A stretch of 64,000 nt of DNA from Rhizobium sp. L51/94 (GTDB taxonomy: Bacteria > Pseudomonadota > Alphaproteobacteria > Rhizobiales > Rhizobiaceae): the NCBI RefSeq assembly GCF_019355555.1, contig NZ_CP072143.1:248001-312000 (forward strand), in the 5' to 3' direction. The translations under genes and the position numbers were made by a program. The notes beneath the pieces are model-generated. The model saw only the letters and a list, made by a program, of their open reading frames with translations. It did not search any database and was not told where the DNA came from. Positions 8,813 to 16,876 of this stretch are shown piece after piece. Position 1 is the stretch's first letter. Each line of letters opens with the position of its first letter.

Positions 8813-9867
8813 AAGGCCGACTGATAGTCGGTGCGGTAGAACTTTCGGTAGTACGCGTCCGCTTCGCTTTTCATATCGATATCGGCAAAGCGGTCGGGAT
8901 AAAGCTTTTTCGCCATCCAAAGCTCACCCAAAGCCAGCGCTTCCGGCATCGGATACCCCCAGGCCTTGGCATATTCCGGCATCAGGTAGATCCGGTCGTT
9001 CTTAACAGCATCGATGGTCTGCCAGGAGTTGGAAGTTTTGATATCCTTGACGACCTCGGGGTAACGCTCCTGGACGAAGATCGCGGCCGGGTTCCACGAC
9101 AGAACGTCCTCCATTGTGACCTGCTTGAAGCCGGCAACGCTGTCGGCGACATTGCGGGCGCCGGCCTTGGCCATCATCAGTCCCGTGTACTTGCCATGGC
9201 CATATGTGGTTAGGTCAGGATTTGCCATGTAGACCGGAACGCGCATCGCCTCATCGAGCCCTGCCAGCCGATCTGCGACCAGCTTCCGGTTCTTCATCGC
9301 ATAAGCGATCAACTCCTCGCCCTGCTGTCTCTTGTCCAAGACGTCGGCGATGACCCTGACACCGTTGGCAAAGCCGGTATCGTAGGCTTTCGGCTCATCA
9401 GCCACTGATGGGCTAAGTTTGGTAGCTTCCGATGGCGGCACGTCGAGAAGCGAGATCGCGACGACGGGGATACCCGTTCCCTCGATCTGGGAGATCATCT
9501 CGGGAGGCGCATAGTTGGTCACGATCACCACGTCGGGCTTCAACTTCAGCAACTCCTCGATGTTGACCTTCGTCAGGCCACCGGGCATCGGCATCTTTGA
9601 CAGTTCCGGAGCAAGGCGCAGATAGTTCTTTCCGAGCTGTTTTTGCCATTCGTCCAGCACACCCACGACCTTGGACATGGCGTTAAGCTGGACTGCGATG
9701 TTGAGACTCTGGTGCTGCAGGATGACAACCCGGGCGACAACCTCTGGCAAGTGGACGGTCTTTCCAATTTGGTCGACGACGACTCGATCTGCCCACGCTG
9801 GAGCCGAAAAGAGCATAAGCAGAAAGAAGGATGTAAGACGAAAATATGTGGGCAAACGGTTAAACAT
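8809..9867 (-). CDS. FecB/BtuF-type periplasmic substrate-binding protein
   Basis: Periplasmic binding protein that feeds the FecCD-type permease. Residues 1-26 form a clear signal peptide ending in SAPAWA. The mature part has the class III fold markers VVILQHQSLNIAVQLNAM, GLTKVNIEELLKLKPDVVIV and VTMEDVLSWNPAAIFVQ. At 352 residues it has normal length. It is the first gene of the operon. FecB-type proteins bind ferric siderophores, haem or cobalamin, but a subgroup (Haemophilus MolA) binds molybdate and tungstate; the ModA-like gene at the end of this operon makes that alternative worth testing. No TonB receptor is nearby. Confidence 0.88.
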   Translation of the reverse strand: MFNRLPTYFRLTSFFLLMLFSAPAWADRVVVDQIGKTVHLPEVVARVVILQHQSLNIAVQLNAMSKVVGVLDEWQKQLGKNYLRLAPELSKMPMPGGLTKVNIEELLKLKPDVVIVTNYAPPEMISQIEGTGIPVVAISLLDVPPSEATKLSPSVADEPKAYDTGFANGVRVIADVLDKRQQGEELIAYAMKNRKLVADRLAGLDEAMRVPVYMANPDLTTYGHGKYTGLMMAKAGARNVADSVAGFKQVTMEDVLSWNPAAIFVQERYPEVVKDIKTSNSWQTIDAVKNDRIYLMPEYAKAWGYPMPEALALGELWMAKKLYPDRFADIDMKSEADAYYRKFYRTDYQSAL

Positions 9868-9902
9868 GGTGAAAGTACTCGGATGCGAGGTGTGTGATAG
9901 GG

Positions 9903-9933
9903 CGTATCATTATGTTTCTGCGGATACAACGCT
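9903..9933. promoter_or_regulatory. Inverted repeat upstream of the ABC importer operon
   Basis: GTATC at 9904-9908 and GATAC at 9923-9927 form an inverted repeat, flanked by further partial symmetry (GCGT and ACGC). It lies about 40-65 bases upstream of the start of the binding-protein gene, where an operator for a metal- or molybdate-responsive repressor could sit. The match is short and I cannot assign a regulator. Confidence 0.25.
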
Positions 9934-10073
9934 ATTACAGCATGTGCTCTGTGGCCCTAGACGGCATATAAACGGGTCAAGTTATTCGAGTGCAGTGGGT
10001 ACGACAGGAACGCTGGCTCGATTGCTTTGCCTTGATCGATGAAAATTTCCCAGTTCCCGACGATACTGGGATT

Positions 10074-11603
10074 TCAGAGCACGACAACCTCTGTCGTATC
10101 AAGGGGGATGCTGAACGTGAAGCAAGTCCGGCCCGTGTCTGACGAGGCTTGAAGAACACCGCCATGCGCCTTCGCGATCTCACTCGCGATATATAAGCCG
10201 AGCCCCAAGCCTTGCTTGTGAATGTTGTCTTCGCCCCGATAAAATGGCTGAAACAAGCGCTGCATCACGGCTTCTGGTATCGGCTCGCCGCCGTTGCCTA
10301 CGGTGAGTTGAAACTCGTTCTCCAACACCCTTGCAGATACGGTTACAGGCTCTTCCGCTGCACCGTGAGTGATCGCGTTTCCAAGTAGGTTCGAAAGCAG
10401 CTGTTCCAAGCGGGCCTGGTCTACATTGATAGGCCGATGCAAATTGAATTCGGTCTGGATAATCCGCTCCGGATGCGCGGCTTGGATTTCGTTGACGATT
10501 TTCGCAAGCATGGGCTCGATCCGTCCTCCCCGCGTTATTTCCAGGCCGATCCCATTACCCAATCTTCCGCGGGCAAGATCCAGCAGGTTTTCAATCAGGC
10601 TACCCATGCGCTGCACGCTCTCGCCCATAAGCCGCAAAACACGGGTAGATTGACGGTCGTTCACGTCTTTGGTGATAATCCGAAGGCCGGCAGACATGGA
10701 GGCGAGCGGATTTCGCAGATCATGGCCGAGCACGGCGATGAACTGTTCGCGTTCGCGGGCGATCCCGGCTAGTTCCTCGTTTGCTTTTTTCAGATTATCC
10801 TGTGCCTGTCTGGCTTCTGTGACATCGAAGATGACACCAACATAACGGTGACCGCTGCTTTCGCTGTCAACGACATATTCCCCGCGACGCGCCAACCATC
10901 GCTCTTGGCCGTCATCAGCGCGCCGGATCCGGAACTCGATGCTTCGCTCCTCTTGACGCCCATCTGGATCCCTCAGGTCAATAATTCGCTCATCGTCCGG
11001 ATGGATGAGATCGTTCAAAATAATAACCGGTATAACGCGCGACGGGTGCAGCCCAAACAGTCGGCAGAACTGTTCCGAGACATTGACCGTCGCCCACCCG
11101 ATCTTGTGCTCAAACGTACCGATGCCTCCTGCGGATTGTGCGACGCGCAACTCCTCAGTGATCCGCTTCTGATCCGTGATGTCGATCAATATTCCAACGA
11201 AGCTCGCGGGCTCATCATCCTCGTCGAAAATACCGCGGCCTTTGGCGTGAACCCATCGGTACCCGCCATCTGACTTAAGCAACCGATACTCTTTCGAGAA
11301 TACCTCCGAGCCAGCCAACATTCCAGCCACGGCAAGCTTGACCCGCTTGAGGTCGTCAGGGTGGATCGACTTGAAAAATTGGTCGGTCGACACGCCGTCA
11401 GCGAGAGCGACCGGGTCCTGTTGCGTAATGGCCGCGAACCGGACGTCTGCCACGAGCCTCGCACGGCGGATATCCCATTCCCACGCACATGGCGCTCCTG
11501 CCACGTCAAGAGTGAGCTCCAATTGTCGGCGTACCATCGCAAGTTCGCGGCGCGTGCGCTCCAGTTCCGGGTCATCGTCAACGCGTGCGTTCATCGTCCA
11601 CAT
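10074..11603 (-). CDS. PAS-domain sensor histidine kinase
   Basis: Cytoplasmic sensor kinase of 509 residues with no membrane segment. Two PAS domains (residues about 25-155 and 160-280, each with a PAC end such as GILIDITDQKRI and GVIFDVTEARQAQ) are followed by a short coiled coil, a HisKA dimerisation domain with the phospho-acceptor in VLGHDLRNPLASM, and an HATPase domain (LLSNLLGNAITHG, GLGLGLYIASEI). It starts nine bases after the cheC stop, so it is the last gene of the chemosensory operon. The PAS folds may bind flavin, haem or a small ligand; the sequence does not say which. A likely partner is the receiver two genes upstream (inference). Confidence 0.9.
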   Translation of the reverse strand: MWTMNARVDDDPELERTRRELAMVRRQLELTLDVAGAPCAWEWDIRRARLVADVRFAAITQQDPVALADGVSTDQFFKSIHPDDLKRVKLAVAGMLAGSEVFSKEYRLLKSDGGYRWVHAKGRGIFDEDDEPASFVGILIDITDQKRITEELRVAQSAGGIGTFEHKIGWATVNVSEQFCRLFGLHPSRVIPVIILNDLIHPDDERIIDLRDPDGRQEERSIEFRIRRADDGQERWLARRGEYVVDSESSGHRYVGVIFDVTEARQAQDNLKKANEELAGIAREREQFIAVLGHDLRNPLASMSAGLRIITKDVNDRQSTRVLRLMGESVQRMGSLIENLLDLARGRLGNGIGLEITRGGRIEPMLAKIVNEIQAAHPERIIQTEFNLHRPINVDQARLEQLLSNLLGNAITHGAAEEPVTVSARVLENEFQLTVGNGGEPIPEAVMQRLFQPFYRGEDNIHKQGLGLGLYIASEIAKAHGGVLQASSDTGRTCFTFSIPLDTTEVVVL

Positions 11604-11612
11604 GCAATCCGC

Positions 11613-12242
11613 TCATGCCATCACCCGATCAATGAAGTCGGCAATGAGCTTTTTCAGCTTTTCCAACGACGGCAGGTCCATCAACATCGCGATGTATCCA
11701 CGGATCTGTCGGTCTTGGACTGAGAAGTTGATGTAAAGAAAGAGAACAAAACTCTCATCAGCAGCGCGGTCGAGAACGCCGAACAAGGCGGTACTGTCGC
11801 CGCGATGCACCTCGGGCAGTGACATTCTGAGGGTGTGCTGCAACATGTTAGCCATTGAACCAAGGCAACCGTTCAAGATGACGTTGCCAGTTTCAGCCAG
11901 TGCCTCGTCTTCCATTTCGGCGAGAGTTGCCTCGTCCATTTCATCGCCGACGATCGCGCGCGCAAGGGAAAGGCCATTACTCTCGGGAAAGATCAGCATG
12001 GCACGGCCAGAGAACGGGCCTTCGAATTGCTGCTGGACAGCGATAAAGTCTTCGCTCTCTCGTTGCCCAATCAGCGAGGCAGCGGACCGTCTCGTGACAA
12101 TTTCGACGGAAGGGACCGAAAGGATCACCTGCTTATTGACCATCTTTCGCAGGCTTGCGGCCGCGCGACTAACGCCGATGTTGACAAGTTCGGTCAGCGC
12201 ATCTCGTTCAAGTTCGTCGAGCGCGGCAGTTTCATCAGTCAT
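11613..12242 (-). CDS. cheC: CheC-like CheY-P phosphatase
   Basis: Predicted to dephosphorylate a phosphorylated receiver. The 209-residue protein has the two CheC/CheX/FliY active-site motifs: ELVNIGVSRAAASL near residue 17 and DEALAETGNVILNGCLGSM near residue 112, each with the Glu and Asn needed for catalysis. CheC is usual in Bacillus, Thermotoga and archaeal systems and less expected in a rhizobial operon. Its start overlaps the stop of the receiver gene (12239-12242), which makes that receiver its natural substrate. Confidence 0.85.
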   Translation of the reverse strand: MTDETAALDELERDALTELVNIGVSRAAASLRKMVNKQVILSVPSVEIVTRRSAASLIGQRESEDFIAVQQQFEGPFSGRAMLIFPESNGLSLARAIVGDEMDEATLAEMEDEALAETGNVILNGCLGSMANMLQHTLRMSLPEVHRGDSTALFGVLDRAADESFVLFLYINFSVQDRQIRGYIAMLMDLPSLEKLKKLIADFIDRVMA

Positions 12243-12622
12243 GCCAGGGCCTTCCTGAGCCGAAGTGCGGCGCCAGAGATGAAGCCGCTGATGGCATCCT
12301 CCGTCACCGGTTTTGCCACGAATGTGGCATTCAGCTCGCGAACTCTGGCAATGATTTCATCCTGAACATTGGCCGTAATCACGGCGATTGGCATATTCGG
12401 ATGGGACGCACGCAGTTCAGCTGCAAGCACAAGTCCATCTTTATCAGGCATGTTGAAATCAAGGAGCGCGAGGTCAATCTGCTGACCAGCGATGATCGCC
12501 AGAGCATCAGCGGCATTTGCGGCTTCTACCCTTGTCCAGTCGGGCTGCAAGCCTGCAACTGCCTTGCCGGCAACTATCCGAGCAAGCTTGCTATCATCCA
12601 CAATAAGAAAGTTGACTGTCAT
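12239..12622 (-). CDS. CheY-like single-domain response regulator
   Basis: Receiver domain alone, 127 residues. Acidic pocket DD at 9-10 (FLIVDDSKLAR), phospho-acceptor Asp55 (LLDFNMPDKDG), Thr/Ala switch (VITANV) and conserved Lys (VAKPV) are all present. The ATG at 12622 is chosen because the family begins directly at this point; the open frame extends 14 codons further. It lies between the STAS gene and cheC, so phosphotransfer from CheA or from the PAS kinase, and removal by CheC, are the obvious links. Confidence 0.88.
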   Translation of the reverse strand: MTVNFLIVDDSKLARIVAGKAVAGLQPDWTRVEAANAADALAIIAGQQIDLALLDFNMPDKDGLVLAAELRASHPNMPIAVITANVQDEIIARVRELNATFVAKPVTEDAISGFISGAALRLRKALA

Positions 12623-12707
12623 ATTGCCCCCAAAAAAAATGCGGTGACCTTCATCCCCGTACATGCGTTATACTTATTTTGATGACGATGTTTAAGCAAG
12701 TTCGCCA

Positions 12708-12965
12708 TTATGATTTCATGCCTTCGTAATATACAAATAGACTGGATAGAACCCTATCTACTGTCGAAGATGACGCCGGAGTTCCGATTATCTTTGGACG
12801 GAAAACCATCAATGCCTGCCAATGAGCTGTATGAATAGCGGTGGCGCCAGCAAGATCAACGGTCGTTTCCGGCTGCTCCTCGAGAAAATTCATGAGCGTT
12901 TCAACTTCGTCAACGCCACAAACTCCGGTCATCAAAATGGCGTTTCCGTCCAGAGTGACCGTCAT
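12708..12965 (-). CDS. STAS-domain protein of chemosensory operon 1
   Basis: An 85-residue protein (MTVTLDGNAILMTGV, then TVDLAGATAIHTAHWQAL) that fits a small STAS domain of the anti-sigma-antagonist/MlaB type; the usual phospho-Ser position is replaced by Thr/Ala-rich sequence, so regulation by phosphorylation is doubtful. The ATG at 12965 overlaps the cheA TGA in an ATGA junction, so it is co-translated with CheA. It may modulate the kinase or the array. The much longer open frame upstream of the ATG is the antisense of nothing and simply overlaps cheA. Confidence 0.75.
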   Translation of the reverse strand: MTVTLDGNAILMTGVCGVDEVETLMNFLEEQPETTVDLAGATAIHTAHWQALMVFRPKIIGTPASSSTVDRVLSSLFVYYEGMKS

Positions 12966-14923
12966 TGCATCAATTCCTCGATATCGAGCACAAGCAAAAC
13001 TTTGCCATCGCCGAGCAGCGTCGTACCGGACACACCTGCGACACCTTGCAACAGGCCTGATAATGGCCGCGTCAGCGTTTCGGCCCTCTCTGCAATTGCA
13101 TCGACAGCAACCCCGATCAGGTCGTCTCCCATTCGGACGATCAGCACTTTCAAGTCCTCGGAAGAGGGCCATTTCTTTGCCAATTGTAGCAAATCGGAAA
13201 GATAAAGAAGGGGCACCGTCCTGTCGCGGAGAATGAATGCGTGGTTACCTCTGACAGATTGAACAGCGTTGGCCGGCAGCTTGTGCGTTTCTACGACATC
13301 AGAAATCGGGATTCCATATCGTTCATTGCCCACCTCGACCACCATCAGCTGGGTCATCGAGAAGCTGATTGGAAGCTTTAACACAAATGACATTCCCACC
13401 TCCGGGGTGCTCTGCATCCCGAGCGTCCCACCCAATCGTTCCACGGAGCGCCGCACCACGTCTAAGCCGACCCCTCGGCCGGACAGCTCTGATACGGAGG
13501 ATGCGGTCGAAAATCCCGCAGCAAAGACCAGTTGGAACATGTCTCTTTCGGATAGAGCAGATGCTTCGATCGCCGGTATAAGACCACTGTCGATTGCCCT
13601 TTGTCGAATATGCTCAGTCTGCATACCCCGGCCATCATCCTTGAGTTCGATCTCAATTTGATCCCCTCGTTTCTGCGCACGAAGGAGAAGGCGCCCCCGT
13701 GCTGGCTTGAACGCCAGCAGTCGCTCTGCGCCAGGCTCTATGCCGTGATCGAGACTGTTTCGAACGAGATGGAGCAGCGGCTCGAACAGGTTTTCAACGA
13801 TTTCGCGGTCAGCTTCAACGGTTTCGCCGTCGATAATGAGGTCGACAGCTTTGCCGAGTTTTGCCGCAGTCTCACGCACCAATCTCGGAAACCGGCGAAA
13901 GGTCTGTTCCAGAGGGACCATGCGCGCCCGGGTGACGGCGCTGTAGAGCGACGCGACCAACCGCTCAATTTCCTGGTGACTGGACCCGATGCGTCTGGCA
14001 AGCGCTCGGTTGCCGCTCTTGCCCGCTTCTTCTGCCAAGGGGGCAAGGCCATTTTTTGCCGTGATAAGTTCGCCGGCGATCTCAATCAGGGTGTCGATGC
14101 GCGCCGAATCGACACGCATCGTCGTTGTTTGGCGTCCGGCGCCCCTTCCTGAAAATAAGCCTGATTCTGAGGAAGGCGATTGTTCGACTTCTTTTTTTAG
14201 CGGCACCACGATCACCTGATCGGGGATGAGCCGAAAAAGAGCCTGAATCTCGCCGGGTGGCCCACTGCAGACCGCCTCGATCACCATGTCGCAACGAAAG
14301 GGATCGTAGTCCCGAGCCGAGGGCGATGGCTCCTTCAGGGAAATTTCGAGGTGCAGAACATTGGGTAGCCGCGATATCATCGCAAGTGGGTCGTCGCCGT
14401 TGAAGAAACACTCCGGGTGCGGTTCGTAATGGATGGCAACCAAGTCGCCATCGCCATGACCGGGGGGAAGGTGCCTCCGCAACAAGACCGCCCAATCCGG
14501 GACAGCATTGATCTCGCCAACGTCTCCAGCAGTTTCGCGCTCCGTCGTTTCACGCGTCAGCTGCCGAAGGAGCCGTGGCGCCTGCGCCTCCTGCGTTTCC
14601 AGGAGACGCCCGGTCTCCATGATGCCTTCGATGCTGCCGTCGACCCACCCGATCACAGCCAAAAGCGTGTCTACAAGAGCCGGATTGACGACGATGGCAC
14701 CTCCTCGGGCCTGAGACAGAAGATCTTCCGCGCGATGCAGAACCCCTTGCATCGGGCCGAAATCGAAGAGCCCAACAGAACCCTTGAGCGTGTGGACCGC
14801 CCGAAAAACGCTTTCCAACCGCTCGCGGTCGCTCGGACTTTGCTCAAGCGCTAAAAGATCGTCTGACGCTTGCTGAACCAGTTCGCGTGCCTCGAGAGCG
14901 AATTGTTCGATCAACTCATCCAT
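12962..14923 (-). CDS. cheA: Chemotaxis histidine kinase CheA (operon 1)
   Basis: Core kinase of the chemosensory array, 653 residues. P1 (Hpt) carries His44 in AVHTLKGSVGLFDF; a middle region about 145-235 probably binds receivers; P3 dimerisation follows; P4 has the N box HLVRNSLDHGIEP, G1 DDGRGM and G2 GRGVGLDVVRRSVERLGG; P5, the CheW-like end, finishes with LLGDGKVLLVLDIEELM. All catalytic motifs look intact. It overlaps cheR upstream by eight bases and the STAS gene downstream by four. Its receptor partner is probably the soluble receptor at the head of the operon. Confidence 0.95.
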   Translation of the reverse strand: MDELIEQFALEARELVQQASDDLLALEQSPSDRERLESVFRAVHTLKGSVGLFDFGPMQGVLHRAEDLLSQARGGAIVVNPALVDTLLAVIGWVDGSIEGIMETGRLLETQEAQAPRLLRQLTRETTERETAGDVGEINAVPDWAVLLRRHLPPGHGDGDLVAIHYEPHPECFFNGDDPLAMISRLPNVLHLEISLKEPSPSARDYDPFRCDMVIEAVCSGPPGEIQALFRLIPDQVIVVPLKKEVEQSPSSESGLFSGRGAGRQTTTMRVDSARIDTLIEIAGELITAKNGLAPLAEEAGKSGNRALARRIGSSHQEIERLVASLYSAVTRARMVPLEQTFRRFPRLVRETAAKLGKAVDLIIDGETVEADREIVENLFEPLLHLVRNSLDHGIEPGAERLLAFKPARGRLLLRAQKRGDQIEIELKDDGRGMQTEHIRQRAIDSGLIPAIEASALSERDMFQLVFAAGFSTASSVSELSGRGVGLDVVRRSVERLGGTLGMQSTPEVGMSFVLKLPISFSMTQLMVVEVGNERYGIPISDVVETHKLPANAVQSVRGNHAFILRDRTVPLLYLSDLLQLAKKWPSSEDLKVLIVRMGDDLIGVAVDAIAERAETLTRPLSGLLQGVAGVSGTTLLGDGKVLLVLDIEELMQ

Positions 14924-15791
14924 CGCAAAGTCTCACAGCTTCTCGATAAACAATGGCATCAGGAAACCGAACAGCCTCGAACGTCTGAGATATTCGCGAC
15001 ATAGATTCTGTATGGCCGAGGCAGACGTACCCACCCGGATTGAGCAATTCATGAATGTTGCGCGCCGCCAGCTCACGCGCCGCCTCGTCGAAATAGATCA
15101 GGAGATTTCGGCAAAATATCACATCGAAGCGACCAAGTGCTCCGAGGCTCTGCCGGTCAACGATGTTGCCTTTGGCGAACGTAACAGACTCCCTCAGATC
15201 GCGGATCAACTGACGCTGCTGATCAACCTCACGTTCGAAATACCGGTCACGGACTTCCGGAGAAAGCCTTGAGAGCGACCTTTGCCCGAAATAACCGTCT
15301 ACCGCTTGGCGTAGTATAGCCGTATCGATGTCTGATCCGACAATCTCGATATTGTAGGCATCAACGAGTGGCCAGTTTTCAAGAAGCCATATCGCAATCG
15401 AGTACGGTTCCTCGCCGCTTGAGCAAGGCATCGACCAGATTCGGATACGATCGCCGGGACCCTTTTTTCTGATGATGTCTGGAAGGATCGATGTGCTGAG
15501 ACAAGCGAGCTGGTGTTGCTCGCGGTAGAAATAGGTTTCGTTGACGGTGAAGCTGTTGATGAGCAACTCCGTCTCGTTCAGGTCGCTCCGCAAGATGGAA
15601 ATGTAATTTCTGACGGAATGGGCCTGTCGCTGATTGACAAGGTCGGCAATTCGACGCTCTATGTAATAGCGTTTCGTCTCGCCGAAAACCATTCCGCTGC
15701 GCTTGTAGATGATTGCGCAGATCTCCTCGAGATCTCCCGGTGAAAGCGGGACGCCGCTACTGTTTGCCGGGGCCACCGGACGGATCACCAT
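14916..15791 (-). CDS. cheR: Receptor methyltransferase CheR (operon 1)
   Basis: S-adenosylmethionine-dependent methyltransferase that methylates receptor glutamates. The 291-residue protein has the N-terminal helical domain and a Rossmann domain with WSMPCSSGEEPYSIAIWL, ASDID-like VGSDIDTAILRQA and FDVIFCRNLLIYFD. The motif GHTESMSRI closes the fold. It shares one base with cheB upstream and eight with cheA downstream, so the genes are translationally coupled. Confidence 0.95.
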   Translation of the reverse strand: MVIRPVAPANSSGVPLSPGDLEEICAIIYKRSGMVFGETKRYYIERRIADLVNQRQAHSVRNYISILRSDLNETELLINSFTVNETYFYREQHQLACLSTSILPDIIRKKGPGDRIRIWSMPCSSGEEPYSIAIWLLENWPLVDAYNIEIVGSDIDTAILRQAVDGYFGQRSLSRLSPEVRDRYFEREVDQQRQLIRDLRESVTFAKGNIVDRQSLGALGRFDVIFCRNLLIYFDEAARELAARNIHELLNPGGYVCLGHTESMSRISQTFEAVRFPDAIVYREAVRLCDG

Positions 15792-16876
15792 CAGCGGAAC
15801 CGATCCAGCAACGTTAGTCCAATCTCGTCGACTCGTTTGATTTCGTTCGCACCGCCGAGCCGCACCAGTTCGCCCGGCATACCCCAGACAACGGCGGTCT
15901 CCTCGGCCTCGGCGATGGTATAACCGCCAGCTGCCTTCAACTCGGCCATAGCCGCGGCGCCGTCATTTCCCATGCCGGTCATCAACACACCGACCAGATC
16001 GACTGCCGGAACGTGCTTCATGGCCGAACGCACCATCCGTTCTACGCTTGGGTGCCATCGGTAGGCCTGGTCACTTGGAGCAGCCAGCGCAACCAGAGCT
16101 CCGGCGCGTGAGGCAATCAGAATATCCGCGTCTCCCTTGGCAATGTAGATGTTGCCTGGTTCAAGTCTGGTCTGCCGGATCACCTCCGAGACTGTCAGCG
16201 CACATAACTTATCAAGGCGTCGGGCGAGCGGTCCGGTAAACGAAGCTGGCATGTGCTGAGCGACTACAACCGGCCAGGGAAAGTCACCTGGCAACTCGCC
16301 GAGCACCGCGTCCAATGCCGGCGGACCACCAGTCGACGTGCCGATCACAACAAGACCCGGCTTTCCGACTACGAGCGCGGGCTGCCCTGGCTCGGTTCTG
16401 CGAGCCCGTGTCGCAATGCTTTGGGGTGACGGCATGGGTTGAACCAGGCGAACTCGTTCGGCAAGCCGCCGACTGCGGCGGATACGCACCGCTGCAGCCG
16501 TGCGAACCTTCTCGACGAGACGCGGGGTCAATTCGTCAATTCCAAGTGAAATCGCTCCGCTCGGCTTGGCGATAAAATCGACAGCGCCCATTTCAAGGGC
16601 GGCCAAAGTCTCCTCTGCACCGTCTTCCGTCAGCGACGACACCATCACCACGGGGCATGGATGTTCAAGCATGATGCGATCAAGACAGGCCAAGCCATCC
16701 ATCAGCGGCATGTGGATGTCGAGTGTCACCACGTCCGGCCTGAAGCTTGAAATGATCTTCAGGGCTTCCGTTCCGTCCCGGGCAAATTCTATCTCGAAGT
16801 CTTTTTCGGCCGAGAAAATCTGGCCAAGCAGTTTCCGCATCAGGGCGGAGTCGTCAACGATGAGGAGACGGATCAA
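15791..16876 (-). CDS. cheB: Receptor methylesterase CheB (operon 1)
   Basis: Response-regulator methylesterase that removes receptor methyl groups. The receiver domain has Asp53 (VTLDIHMPLMDG), followed by a linker and a catalytic domain with the Ser181 nucleophile (VVIGTSTGGPPAL), His208 (VVAQHMPASFTGPLA) and the Asp in MTGMGNDGAAAM. The length of 361 residues is normal. It overlaps the triple-CheW gene by four bases. It is the only cheB in the window, so it may also serve the second chemosensory operon (inference). Confidence 0.95.
   Translation of the reverse strand: MIRLLIVDDSALMRKLLGQIFSAEKDFEIEFARDGTEALKIISSFRPDVVTLDIHMPLMDGLACLDRIMLEHPCPVVMVSSLTEDGAEETLAALEMGAVDFIAKPSGAISLGIDELTPRLVEKVRTAAAVRIRRSRRLAERVRLVQPMPSPQSIATRARRTEPGQPALVVGKPGLVVIGTSTGGPPALDAVLGELPGDFPWPVVVAQHMPASFTGPLARRLDKLCALTVSEVIRQTRLEPGNIYIAKGDADILIASRAGALVALAAPSDQAYRWHPSVERMVRSAMKHVPAVDLVGVLMTGMGNDGAAAMAELKAAGGYTIAEAEETAVVWGMPGELVRLGGANEIKRVDEIGLTLLDRFR

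Noticed and set aside
13601..14152. 183-codon plus-strand frame opposite cheA of operon 1
   Set aside because: Antisense shadow; the minus-strand CheA motifs are complete here.
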